In this document: one piece after another, positions 6,686 through 14,567 of the stretch
Layout: every line of letters starts with the position of its first letter
How positions within the stretch are numbered: position 1 is the first letter of the stretch
Assembly (NCBI GenBank): GCA_025054525.1
Contig: JANWZJ010000010.1
Coordinates: 1-41,028, forward strand
DNA from: Bacteroidia bacterium
Lineage (GTDB): Bacteria > Bacteroidota > Bacteroidia > SpSt-205
Direction of reading: 5' to 3'
DNA length: 41,028 bases
Program-made: the position numbers and the translations under genes
Notes under the pieces: model-generated
What the model saw: the letters and a program-made list of their open reading frames with translations, nothing else
Databases searched by the model: none
Told to the model about the DNA's origin: nothing

Positions 6686-9655
6686 TCAGGGAGAAGGAGG
6701 TGGGCTGCCCGAAGGTTTCTTCTTTTTTTTCGGCTTAGCAGGAGTGGAAGGTGGTGCGGGAGGGTCCGGTGGAATGGAGTCCATGAGCTGTCTGGCTTCA
6801 GCCCGAATAGGCTCAGTAGGAGCATTCGCTATGAGGCTCTCCAAGAGCTGGCGAGCTGAGCGCCGCTTGTTTTCCTCTATGAAAATCCGAGCTAAAACTA
6901 AATAAGCCTGGGCTCTGGGCTCTAAATACTGAGGCATTTCATCTCGTAGGCGATATATGGCTGCACGGGCTTCTCCTTTTCGTCCGAGCTTGTAGAGTAG
7001 GCGAGCTTGGTGATAAACGGCTTCCGCAGCGAGGAAATTTTTTTCCACTTTTTCTACTTGATGTAGAAGCCCAAGCGCCGTGTCAGGCTGATCTGACTCC
7101 CAGAAGCGCGCAGCCGTCAGTAATACCCGTTGGCGCGCCAGATTCCCTAATAGCGTATCTCGGAGAAGCTGAGAGAGGAGTCTGAGGGTAGTATCCCGCC
7201 GACCCAAAGCCTGTGCTAGTTCGCACCAAGTGAGGATTCCCTGCAAGCGGGCGTAGCCCAGCGTAGGCAAGTGCTGGAGGAGCGAATCTTGCGCAGCGAA
7301 AGCCTGCTCTAACCTACCTTGTTGCTGATGAAGCCGGGCCAACTTTTCCCAGGCTTGGGGGGCATAATCGGGGTATCCTGCTAATCGCTGATAGAGGGTC
7401 ATAGCCCGATTCGTGTCGGCTAAGTTCTCGGCGGCCAAAGCCTGGTACAAGAGAGCTTCCCCAGCTAAGGCAGGATATTTCTGAGCAAGTGCTTCTGCTT
7501 CACTGAGGAGGTTTGACCACCGTGCGCTTTCGCGCAGGTACTTGAGGCGCTCTCGCTCAAAGCTCAAGCGCGTCTCACTCTGCGGAGGTAGTTTAGAGAG
7601 AAGCGAGCGATAGACTTCATCATATTCGGTTGGGGGCAAGCTGTGCTTTAGCCCCTCTAAGGCTAACCGCACCGCTTCTGGCTGATGGATATGCTTGTCT
7701 AAGACCTCTCGGAGGTGAGTCTGAGCTTCTTCTTTCTGACCCAGTTCCACTAAGGCTAATCCCAGCCGAGCCCGCGCCAGTGCCGCCCGAGGCGAATTCG
7801 GAAAGTGCCGCAGAAGCAAGCTGGCTGCTTCTTTGGTACAAGCAGGACGAGCCAGCCAAACCCCACAAAGCTCTGCCCTAAGATATAGCGCTGCATCGGC
7901 GCCAGGGCTGCTGATGGAAACCGATGCCAAAACGTCATCCGCTTCCGCATACTGTTCTAAACGGATGAGCGTCTGGGCCAAATGATAGCGAACCTGTGCC
8001 CCAGGTAAGTCCGAAGAGAGAAGTTCCCGATATAACGGCAGCGCTTCTCTGTAGCGTTTTTGGAGATATAGGGCATTTGCTATCAGAAAAGTCGCATAAT
8101 AGCCCAGCTTCTTATGAGTTTTGAGGGGCTCTGCAGCACGAAGAGTCTCATCCACAAGGCCTAACCGCAAATACGCCCAACTCAGCGCTAACCGCGCTTC
8201 AGCGGCTAACTCTTTATCCTGCGCTTGTAAAAGCGTATGGTATAAAGGAATGGCTCTTTTAGCATCGCCAGCGCGATAACGAGTTTCTGCCTGCCAAAAC
8301 CGAGCTAACTCCTGGTACGGGTTAGGTCGGCTCTGGGCTTCAGCAAAAAGGCTCTCGGCTCGTTCGTAATCTTTCTCTGCGAAGGCTTTGAGTCCTGCGA
8401 GGATTCGGAAGCGGGCTACGGCTTCCTGCAAAACAGGCTGAGGAATCGTATCCAGCATCGCGATCGCCGTGGTGTATTCCTCTCGCATGGCTAACATTTC
8501 CGCAAGCCAACGGAGAGCTTCTCGCCGGCGAGCCACCTCTCCCACGAGAAGGTATGCTTGGAGAGCTTCTATACCAGACTCTGGCAAGCGAAGCTGCCAA
8601 GCTATCTGAGCCTGAAGCCAAAGGGCTAATGGCGCTACCCCACTACTCTTAGGAATGCCTCGCAAGATACCCAAGGCCTCTTCCCTTCGCCCAGAACGCA
8701 GAAAGGCATGAGCACTGACATACTTTGCCCATGCGGAGAGAGTATCGTCTGAAGCGAATAGGGGCTCCCAGCGCCGAAGCGCCAGAGAGTCGTTACCTTG
8801 CCGATAAGCACATAATCCCGTCCAAAACTGGGCAAAGGGATGATGGGGCACCCGCCCCGCATAACGCTGCGCCTCTTCACACATCCCTACCTTCGCTAAA
8901 GCACTCACGACGAGTGCCCAGAGGGTATCCGCATGCGCAGGTTCGGGCTTTTGTTGATTCCATTTTTCGCTCCACTGGCGCAGCGCTACAAAATCACCCG
9001 TTTGTATCAAAGCATAGGCCAGCCACAGTGGAGCTTCCTGAAGATAAGGAGGTCGTACCTGCACGGCAGAGAAGTAGCCTACTGCCCCCCGCCAATCCCC
9101 CCGCTCTGCATGTATAACCCCCAAGTAGTAGTTTGCCGCATCGTGAAAATGACCAATTTTCTCTGAGAGAGGCCGGAAATAAGAAATAGCCTGTTCCTTC
9201 TCTCCCGAGACATAAGCAGCATAACCCCGCATATACTGCATTTCCTCTCGCAGAGAAGGCGGCAGTTCTTGGGGGAGAAATCGCTCTAAGAAATACAAGA
9301 CTTTAGAATAGGCTCTGCGCAGAAAGGCATAGCGAGCGGCATAAAATAGCGCCCAGCGACTACGAGCGGTAGGATTTTCTCTCCGAGCGTAGGCTTCTAA
9401 GTGAGAAGGCGTACTTTCTCGCAGTAGGTCATACAGGGCCTCTTCGGCGGACAACCGAGGCAGGTGATCAGGAGAGAGAGAGAGCCACGGCGCAGGAAAC
9501 CCCTCTTCATAGAGAAGAAGGCTTTGCCGCTCCCAACTGCGCGCACCTTGCCAGCCAGCTTGCCAAGCCCGCTGCTGAAAAAGTTCCGCCCCCCAAAAAG
9601 GCGGTAGCATCTGCACCCAAAACCCTACTACAATGCTGAGCGGTATGCTTGCCAT
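6686..9655 (-). CDS. Large exported TPR-repeat protein
   Basis: A 989-residue protein built almost wholly of tetratricopeptide-like helical repeats: many ~34-residue units with patterns such as YLGVIHAERGDWRGAVGYF, FWQAETRYRAGDAKRAIPLY and ALYLQKRYREALPLY. Residues 1-25 form a hydrophobic N-terminus fitting a signal peptide, so it is probably periplasmic, where it could scaffold envelope proteins. The C-terminus is a low-complexity Pro/Lys tail (PAKPKKKKKPSG) that could bind a polyanion or the wall. The start at 9655 overlaps the CHAD-like gene by 28 nt; no better start is nearby. Its place at the end of a peptidoglycan operon suggests an envelope role, but no enzymatic domain is seen. Confidence 0.8.
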   Translation of the reverse strand: MASIPLSIVVGFWVQMLPPFWGAELFQQRAWQAGWQGARSWERQSLLLYEEGFPAPWLSLSPDHLPRLSAEEALYDLLRESTPSHLEAYARRENPTARSRWALFYAARYAFLRRAYSKVLYFLERFLPQELPPSLREEMQYMRGYAAYVSGEKEQAISYFRPLSEKIGHFHDAANYYLGVIHAERGDWRGAVGYFSAVQVRPPYLQEAPLWLAYALIQTGDFVALRQWSEKWNQQKPEPAHADTLWALVVSALAKVGMCEEAQRYAGRVPHHPFAQFWTGLCAYRQGNDSLALRRWEPLFASDDTLSAWAKYVSAHAFLRSGRREEALGILRGIPKSSGVAPLALWLQAQIAWQLRLPESGIEALQAYLLVGEVARRREALRWLAEMLAMREEYTTAIAMLDTIPQPVLQEAVARFRILAGLKAFAEKDYERAESLFAEAQSRPNPYQELARFWQAETRYRAGDAKRAIPLYHTLLQAQDKELAAEARLALSWAYLRLGLVDETLRAAEPLKTHKKLGYYATFLIANALYLQKRYREALPLYRELLSSDLPGAQVRYHLAQTLIRLEQYAEADDVLASVSISSPGADAALYLRAELCGVWLARPACTKEAASLLLRHFPNSPRAALARARLGLALVELGQKEEAQTHLREVLDKHIHQPEAVRLALEGLKHSLPPTEYDEVYRSLLSKLPPQSETRLSFERERLKYLRESARWSNLLSEAEALAQKYPALAGEALLYQALAAENLADTNRAMTLYQRLAGYPDYAPQAWEKLARLHQQQGRLEQAFAAQDSLLQHLPTLGYARLQGILTWCELAQALGRRDTTLRLLSQLLRDTLLGNLARQRVLLTAARFWESDQPDTALGLLHQVEKVEKNFLAAEAVYHQARLLYKLGRKGEARAAIYRLRDEMPQYLEPRAQAYLVLARIFIEENKRRSARQLLESLIANAPTEPIRAEARQLMDSIPPDPPAPPSTPAKPKKKKKPSGSPPPSP

Positions 9656-10335
9656 AAACTCAGGGCCGCCTCATGCGCTTGACGATAGTTTTGCTCCACT
9701 GCCTCATAGAAAGTCTCCTCTACGCCTTTTTTCCTGAGCCACTGAACGAAAAGGTAAAGGTCGCGCGCCTCCCCCAGTGCCTTTGTTAGGGAAGGGGGCG
9801 GTACGGCTGGCAGTTCTACCCACCGAGCTGCCAGCTCCCAACTGCGTAGTACCCGCCGCAGCTCATGAAACTGCTCTGGCGTCTCAGGCACCGGGGGCAA
9901 GCTCATAAGCTTAGCCTTGTGAAGCTGTACCCACCGCTCCCCCTGCCGAAGCCAACTCGCAGGCACTCTCCCCTGCTTCCAAGGTGGAGGATACAGCTTT
10001 CTCCACTGATGCAGTAGAGCCCGTACCTCCTTTCTGTGCAGCCTAAGTGCTTCTAAAAAGCGTTTTCTCTGCTTTTTGATCTGCTTCCGTATAACCTTCT
10101 CCAAGGGAAAATCTAAATCCTGAATTGACTGCCAGGTTAGGTAGGCTTGGCGCAGTTTGCCCGCCCTGCGAAATAGCGCATCTAAAGCAAGGGCAGCTGG
10201 AGGGTCTGCAGGCAGGGTATAAAGGGCTAAATACACTCGCAGTTGTTTGACTCTGCGGCGAAAACGATAAATCCTTCGTGGAGTAGGCTTAGTCAGGGAA
10301 CGAAGCTTAAGCCTGAAAGGAGAATGGCGTTTCAT
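9628..10335 (-). CDS. CHAD-domain-like basic helical protein
   Basis: A 235-residue, very basic, all-helical protein. Two segments carry the hallmark of CHAD domains (conserved His/Arg helices that bind polyphosphate or other polyanions): IYRFRRRVKQLRVYL near the N-terminus and QFHELRRVLRSWELAARW about 165 residues in. Family length for a single CHAD domain is roughly 200-300 residues, which fits. It has no signal peptide or membrane segment, so it should be cytoplasmic. It follows murD with an ATGA overlap and overlaps the TPR gene by 28 nt, so it is co-transcribed with the cell-wall genes. The CHAD call rests on pattern, not a search, and no partner polyphosphate enzyme is nearby. Confidence 0.55.
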   Translation of the reverse strand: MKRHSPFRLKLRSLTKPTPRRIYRFRRRVKQLRVYLALYTLPADPPAALALDALFRRAGKLRQAYLTWQSIQDLDFPLEKVIRKQIKKQRKRFLEALRLHRKEVRALLHQWRKLYPPPWKQGRVPASWLRQGERWVQLHKAKLMSLPPVPETPEQFHELRRVLRSWELAARWVELPAVPPPSLTKALGEARDLYLFVQWLRKKGVEETFYEAVEQNYRQAHEAALSLWQAYRSAL

Positions 10336-11684
10336 GTAGCGGATTTGAGCTGCTGGACGGCGCGGCGAAAGGCCTCTCCCCGCTCCTCATAACTGCTATA
10401 CCAGTCAAAGCTGGCGCATCCCGGGGCTAAGAGAACTACATCCCCTGGCTGAGCGAGGCTGCGTGCCTTTTCCACGGCATCCTCCATAGAAGAAGCTCGC
10501 ATGAGCAAAGGCACTACCTCTCGGAAGGCTTCTTCCAAGCGCCGCGTATCCTTACCAATCAGCACAAGGGCGCGCACCCGTGCCCTGACCACATCCATCA
10601 ACTCACCCCAATCCGTACCCTTATCTACTCCCCCCGCTATCCATACCACAGGCCGCCCCAAACTCTGCATGGAGTACCATATTGCATCAGTGGTCGTGGC
10701 TTTGGAGTCATTCACATAGAGGACACCGTCTATGTAATCTACTTGCTCCAAGCGGTGGGGCAGCTTCTGAAACGTCTCAAACGAACGGCGCAGGTCCGCC
10801 CGCCTTAGCCCTTCTAACTGTGAGGCAATCGCTGCTGCCAGCGCATTTTTCCGCTGTGGCAGCTCCTGTAAGGGAGTCCCTTCATATGAGACTTCCCATT
10901 TGTCGGTATCTTCTGAGGTCTGCATATCACATACGAGTTGGTCTCCTTCTATCCATGCGTGGGTGCCTGGGACATAATCTCTGCGATATACCCAGCGCTT
11001 CGCTTGGATAGTGTAGCGGTTCAGCGCCCGCTCCAAAAGTACGCTATCTCCATCTAAGAGAAGATGACTTTCCCTGGGAAGCCGTTCCACGATATGGAGC
11101 TTAGCATCCGCATACGCAGCGAAATCTCCATGCCAATCTATATGATTATAGCTGAGCCCTGTAACCACCATAAGATGCGGAATAAGCGTAAAGGTATCCC
11201 AAAGTTGAAAAGAACTGGCTTCCACTACGAAGTAATCAGGCGAAGTCAAGATAGCCTGGCAGAAGCTGTACCCTATATTCCCACAGGCGAGTGCATTTTT
11301 ACCCGCTGTGCGTAAAGTATGTGCGAGAAGCGAAGTAGTAGAGCTCTTACCTGAGGTGCCTGTAACCAGCCATAGCCGCGCCGAAGAGGGAAAATGCCGC
11401 CATCCCCATTCTAAATCCGAGATGATAGGGATACCCTTAGCCCGAAGCCGGAGCAAGCTCGGATGCTGTGGGCGAATCCCCGGACTGCGCACGATCAGTT
11501 CGGCTTTCTGGAGCACTTCCACAGGGTCAGAGGTAATATGCCAAGATAAGCCAGCCACTCTAAGCTGCTGCGCATAGGCAGGTTGAGGGGGCTGTTCAGC
11601 CACCAGCAAACAGGGATAACCTTTTGCTGACGCCAGCAGCGCCGCTCCCGTCCCACTCTCCCCTAACCCCCAAATCCCTATCAT
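10332..11684 (-). CDS. murD: UDP-N-acetylmuramoyl-L-alanine--D-glutamate ligase
   Basis: Cytoplasmic Mur ligase that adds D-glutamate to UDP-MurNAc-L-Ala using ATP, the second amino-acid step of peptidoglycan precursor synthesis. The N-terminal Rossmann-like domain opens with IGIWGLGESGTGAALL. The ATP-binding loop is VTGTSGKSSTTSL, followed by NIGYSF and the central-domain NHIDWHG. The C-terminal domain has the characteristic YVNDSKATT and IAGGVDKGTDW. Length (450) is normal for the family. It overlaps mraY upstream and the CHAD-like gene downstream by 4 nt each, giving tight translational coupling within the operon. Confidence 0.97.
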   Translation of the reverse strand: MIGIWGLGESGTGAALLASAKGYPCLLVAEQPPQPAYAQQLRVAGLSWHITSDPVEVLQKAELIVRSPGIRPQHPSLLRLRAKGIPIISDLEWGWRHFPSSARLWLVTGTSGKSSTTSLLAHTLRTAGKNALACGNIGYSFCQAILTSPDYFVVEASSFQLWDTFTLIPHLMVVTGLSYNHIDWHGDFAAYADAKLHIVERLPRESHLLLDGDSVLLERALNRYTIQAKRWVYRRDYVPGTHAWIEGDQLVCDMQTSEDTDKWEVSYEGTPLQELPQRKNALAAAIASQLEGLRRADLRRSFETFQKLPHRLEQVDYIDGVLYVNDSKATTTDAIWYSMQSLGRPVVWIAGGVDKGTDWGELMDVVRARVRALVLIGKDTRRLEEAFREVVPLLMRASSMEDAVEKARSLAQPGDVVLLAPGCASFDWYSSYEERGEAFRRAVQQLKSAT

Positions 11685-13087
11685 CGCACCTTCAGGGTAA
11701 TAAAAGCCAAGCCATTTAGAAGAAGGGCTACTATCCAGAATCGTATCACTACCTGCACCTCATGCCACCCCCCTAACTCAAAGTGATGATGCAAAGGAGA
11801 CATACGGAAAATTCTTTTGCCTTCCCCATATTTGCGGCGAGTATAGCGAAAATAAGCCACTTGTATAATCACTGAGAGCGTTTCTGCGAAGGATATACCT
11901 GCAATCAGTGGAAGTAGCAGTTCTTTCTTCACCATAATGGCCATAGCTCCAATGAGCCCGCCTAACATCAGGCTTCCTGTATCGCCCATGAAGACTTGAG
12001 CCGGATAAGCATTATACCAAAGGAAAGCAATACAGGCTCCTACCGCTGCCCCTGCAAAGACAGTTATTTCTGCCGCATGAGGAAGGTATAGAATAGTAAA
12101 ATAGTCCGCCCATATGCGATTGCTGGAGAAGTAGGCAAAGCTACCTAAACTGATGAAAGCAATCGCACCTACACCCGTTGCCAGTCCATCTAAGCCATCG
12201 GTGAGATTGAAGGCATTACTGGTAGCTGTGAGGATGAACAAGATGACCAGCCCATACAACAGTACCCTCAGCCAGTAGGGGGCTTCATACGAGCCAAAAC
12301 GGCCATAAACTATCTGCTGGTCTTTGATGAAAGGTAGATTAGTGCGGAAGAGAACTTCACGATTCTCTATTCCGAAGAGCTCAGCCGCTATTTCTTGACG
12401 CAGCTCAGGGGAAATTAGAATACGCACTTCTCTGTCTGCGCGAGAGACCACATAGTAAGCGGGAGTTTTTGAGTTTGTCTGAGAATATGGCGACCATGCC
12501 GCGAGGGAAAAAGTATCTTGTTCTACTTGCAGCAACTTATCCCCTCGTTGGAAGCCTACTTTAGCCAGGAGAGGGGAGAGGCGGATTTTTCCATCGCTTC
12601 GGACGGAAGGGCGCGTGGTATAAAAGCGAGGCTCTGCCATCATCAAGAGGGTAAGCCAGAGAGCACCGCCGATTTGACCCATAACTTTGAGACGCGGGGG
12701 CAATCCTTTCTTACTACGGGTACGTTTGAGCCAATCATCTATTAGTCCGATTCCCCCCAGCCATATCGCTAGACCTATTAGAGCCCAGAGATAGGCATTT
12801 TGAAGGTCGCCCCATAGAAGTACCGCACTCAGCAAACTCAGCGCAATCAAAATTCCTCCCATAGTAGGGGTACCTTTCTTACTTGCGTGGGAAGCAGGTC
12901 CTTCTGACCTTATTGTTTCACCGAAGGAGTTTCGCCGAAGCCAGCGGATTATAGCAGGTCCTATAGCCCATCCAACTACTACCGCTGTAAATGCGGCCAT
13001 GAGCGTGCGAAAGCTGATATAATATCCCAATCGCATCCCAGGCAGACCGTAATGCTCTTCCAGCCAGCGCATGAGTTCAGCCAGCAT
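11681..13087 (-). CDS. mraY: Phospho-N-acetylmuramoyl-pentapeptide transferase (MraY) with enlarged periplasmic loop
   Basis: Polytopic inner-membrane enzyme that transfers phospho-MurNAc-pentapeptide to undecaprenyl phosphate, forming lipid I. Diagnostic motifs are intact: SKKGTPTMGG, GLIDDWLK, SNAFNLTDGLDGLATG, FMGDTGSL and SPLHHHFELGG. At 468 residues it is about 100 longer than the typical ~360. The excess lies at residues ~152-272, between two membrane helices on the periplasmic side, and reads like a PDZ domain (AKVGFQRGDKLLQVE, then VVSRADREVRILI). Bacteroidota MraY proteins commonly have some insertion here, so the position is expected, but this one looks large and folded. It overlaps murE by 11 nt and murD by 4. 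Confidence 0.96.
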   Translation of the reverse strand: MLAELMRWLEEHYGLPGMRLGYYISFRTLMAAFTAVVVGWAIGPAIIRWLRRNSFGETIRSEGPASHASKKGTPTMGGILIALSLLSAVLLWGDLQNAYLWALIGLAIWLGGIGLIDDWLKRTRSKKGLPPRLKVMGQIGGALWLTLLMMAEPRFYTTRPSVRSDGKIRLSPLLAKVGFQRGDKLLQVEQDTFSLAAWSPYSQTNSKTPAYYVVSRADREVRILISPELRQEIAAELFGIENREVLFRTNLPFIKDQQIVYGRFGSYEAPYWLRVLLYGLVILFILTATSNAFNLTDGLDGLATGVGAIAFISLGSFAYFSSNRIWADYFTILYLPHAAEITVFAGAAVGACIAFLWYNAYPAQVFMGDTGSLMLGGLIGAMAIMVKKELLLPLIAGISFAETLSVIIQVAYFRYTRRKYGEGKRIFRMSPLHHHFELGGWHEVQVVIRFWIVALLLNGLAFITLKVR

Positions 13088-14567
13088 GGGCGCCTCCTAC
13101 CTGAGAAAGCAGGACGTCTCTATCGCTGAAAGGGTAGCGCACCCCTTGAATCTCTTGATAGGTTTCGTGCCCTTTTCCGAGCACCGCTATGATGCTATGA
13201 GGAGGGGCCATGAGGACTGCCGTGCGAATAGCTTCGGCTCGGTCGGTTATCCGCAGAAACCGGTGGCGATGGGAGGCAGGAATACCCTGCTCCATGTCGG
13301 ACAGGATTTGCTGGGGGTCTTCGGAACGGGGATTGTCGCTTGTGAGAATAACTCGGTCTGCATACCGAATCGCAGCAGAAGCCATGGGTGCTCGTTTGGT
13401 GCGGTCGCGGTCTCCCCCTGCGCCTAATACCGCTATCAGTTCGCCCCGGCTCACTAAACCCCTAAGCGTGCGTAGGACATTCTCCACGGCATCAGGCGTA
13501 TGCGCATAATCTACGATGCCTATTTTGTCCTCGGGAAGTAGCACAGGTTCCATGCGACCCGGAAGCGGAATAAGCCGCGTAGAGAGCGAGAATAGGTTTT
13601 CCCATACTGCTTCTTGCTGCTCTATGAGATACACTGCTGCCACGGCTGCCAAGAGGTTATAGGCCTGAAAGCGCCCTACTAAAGCCGCATGCAAGGAAGG
13701 CGACTCGGGAGTTCCGGCCTTGCCTAAGCGATAACTTAGCCCATGGAGTGAGACCTCCTCCAGCCGCATGTAAAAGTCCCCTACACTCTCCAAAGTATAG
13801 TAGTACGAGGAAGCAGCAGTATTCTGCAGCATAAATGCCCCATGTTTATCATCTTTATTAGTTAGGGCGAAACTTCGGGGGGAGAGCCCATCAAATAGTC
13901 GCTTTTTGGAGTCTCGGTAGTGCAGGAAAGTACCATGATAATCCAGATGGTCATGAGTGAGATTAGTAAAAATAGCCCCATCAAAAGAAAGCCCTGCTGT
14001 TCTATGCTGGTCTAATGCGATGGAACTCACTTCCATCACGGTGTGAGTGATGCCTTTCTGACGGAAACGCGCCAACAAGCGGTATAGCTCGTAACTGTCT
14101 GGCGTGGTCAAAGTAGCAGGGAGTTTTTCATCCCCTGCCAAGCAGAAAACCGTACCTATCAATCCCGCCGCTCGTCCCAATCCCCGCCAGATTTGATAGA
14201 TGTAGTAGGCAGTAGAGCTTTTACCGTTTGTGCCGGTGATGCCTATGAGCCGCATCCCTCGGTCTGGAAAATCAAACCACGCTCGGCACAAATGTCCATA
14301 AGCCGCCCTACTATCATCCACTCGGATGCGCGTGAAGGACTGCGGAAAGTCTATAGGCTCTTGATAAACCACTGCGTGGGCTCCTTTGGCGATTGCTTCG
14401 GGGATGAACCGATGTCCATCTTGGGTCTTGCCTTTCCAAGCTACAAATAAGCTACCTGGTTGAACCTGCCGGGTATCTGCCGTGATATGCGAGATTGGAA
14501 TATCGGCGGGTCCCTCTATGTGGTAGGAGAGCGGTAAGCTGCCGAGCAGATCAGTGAGATTTCTCAT
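13077..14567 (-). CDS. murE: UDP-MurNAc-L-Ala-D-Glu:meso-diaminopimelate ligase
   Basis: Cytoplasmic Mur ligase that adds the third stem-peptide residue. The ATP loop is ITGTNGKSSTAYY, followed by TNLTHDHLDYHGT. The substrate-selecting motif reads DNPRSEDP; DNPR is the signature of enzymes using meso-diaminopimelate, where lysine enzymes differ. The glycine-rich VLGAGGDRDRTKRAPM and VLGKGHETYQ are also typical. Length (496) is normal. dapB, which feeds diaminopimelate synthesis, is elsewhere in this window (38289). It overlaps ftsI by 17 nt and mraY by 11. Confidence 0.97.
   Translation of the reverse strand: MRNLTDLLGSLPLSYHIEGPADIPISHITADTRQVQPGSLFVAWKGKTQDGHRFIPEAIAKGAHAVVYQEPIDFPQSFTRIRVDDSRAAYGHLCRAWFDFPDRGMRLIGITGTNGKSSTAYYIYQIWRGLGRAAGLIGTVFCLAGDEKLPATLTTPDSYELYRLLARFRQKGITHTVMEVSSIALDQHRTAGLSFDGAIFTNLTHDHLDYHGTFLHYRDSKKRLFDGLSPRSFALTNKDDKHGAFMLQNTAASSYYYTLESVGDFYMRLEEVSLHGLSYRLGKAGTPESPSLHAALVGRFQAYNLLAAVAAVYLIEQQEAVWENLFSLSTRLIPLPGRMEPVLLPEDKIGIVDYAHTPDAVENVLRTLRGLVSRGELIAVLGAGGDRDRTKRAPMASAAIRYADRVILTSDNPRSEDPQQILSDMEQGIPASHRHRFLRITDRAEAIRTAVLMAPPHSIIAVLGKGHETYQEIQGVRYPFSDRDVLLSQVGGAHAG

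Noticed and set aside
6663-6690. GC-rich hairpin after the TPR gene as a terminator
   Set aside because: The stem is short with a 2-nt loop and no T run follows on the minus strand.
8725-9117. 130-residue plus-strand ORF inside the TPR gene
   Set aside because: Antisense shadow of a strongly coding repeat protein, with low-complexity sequence and no promoter or family match.
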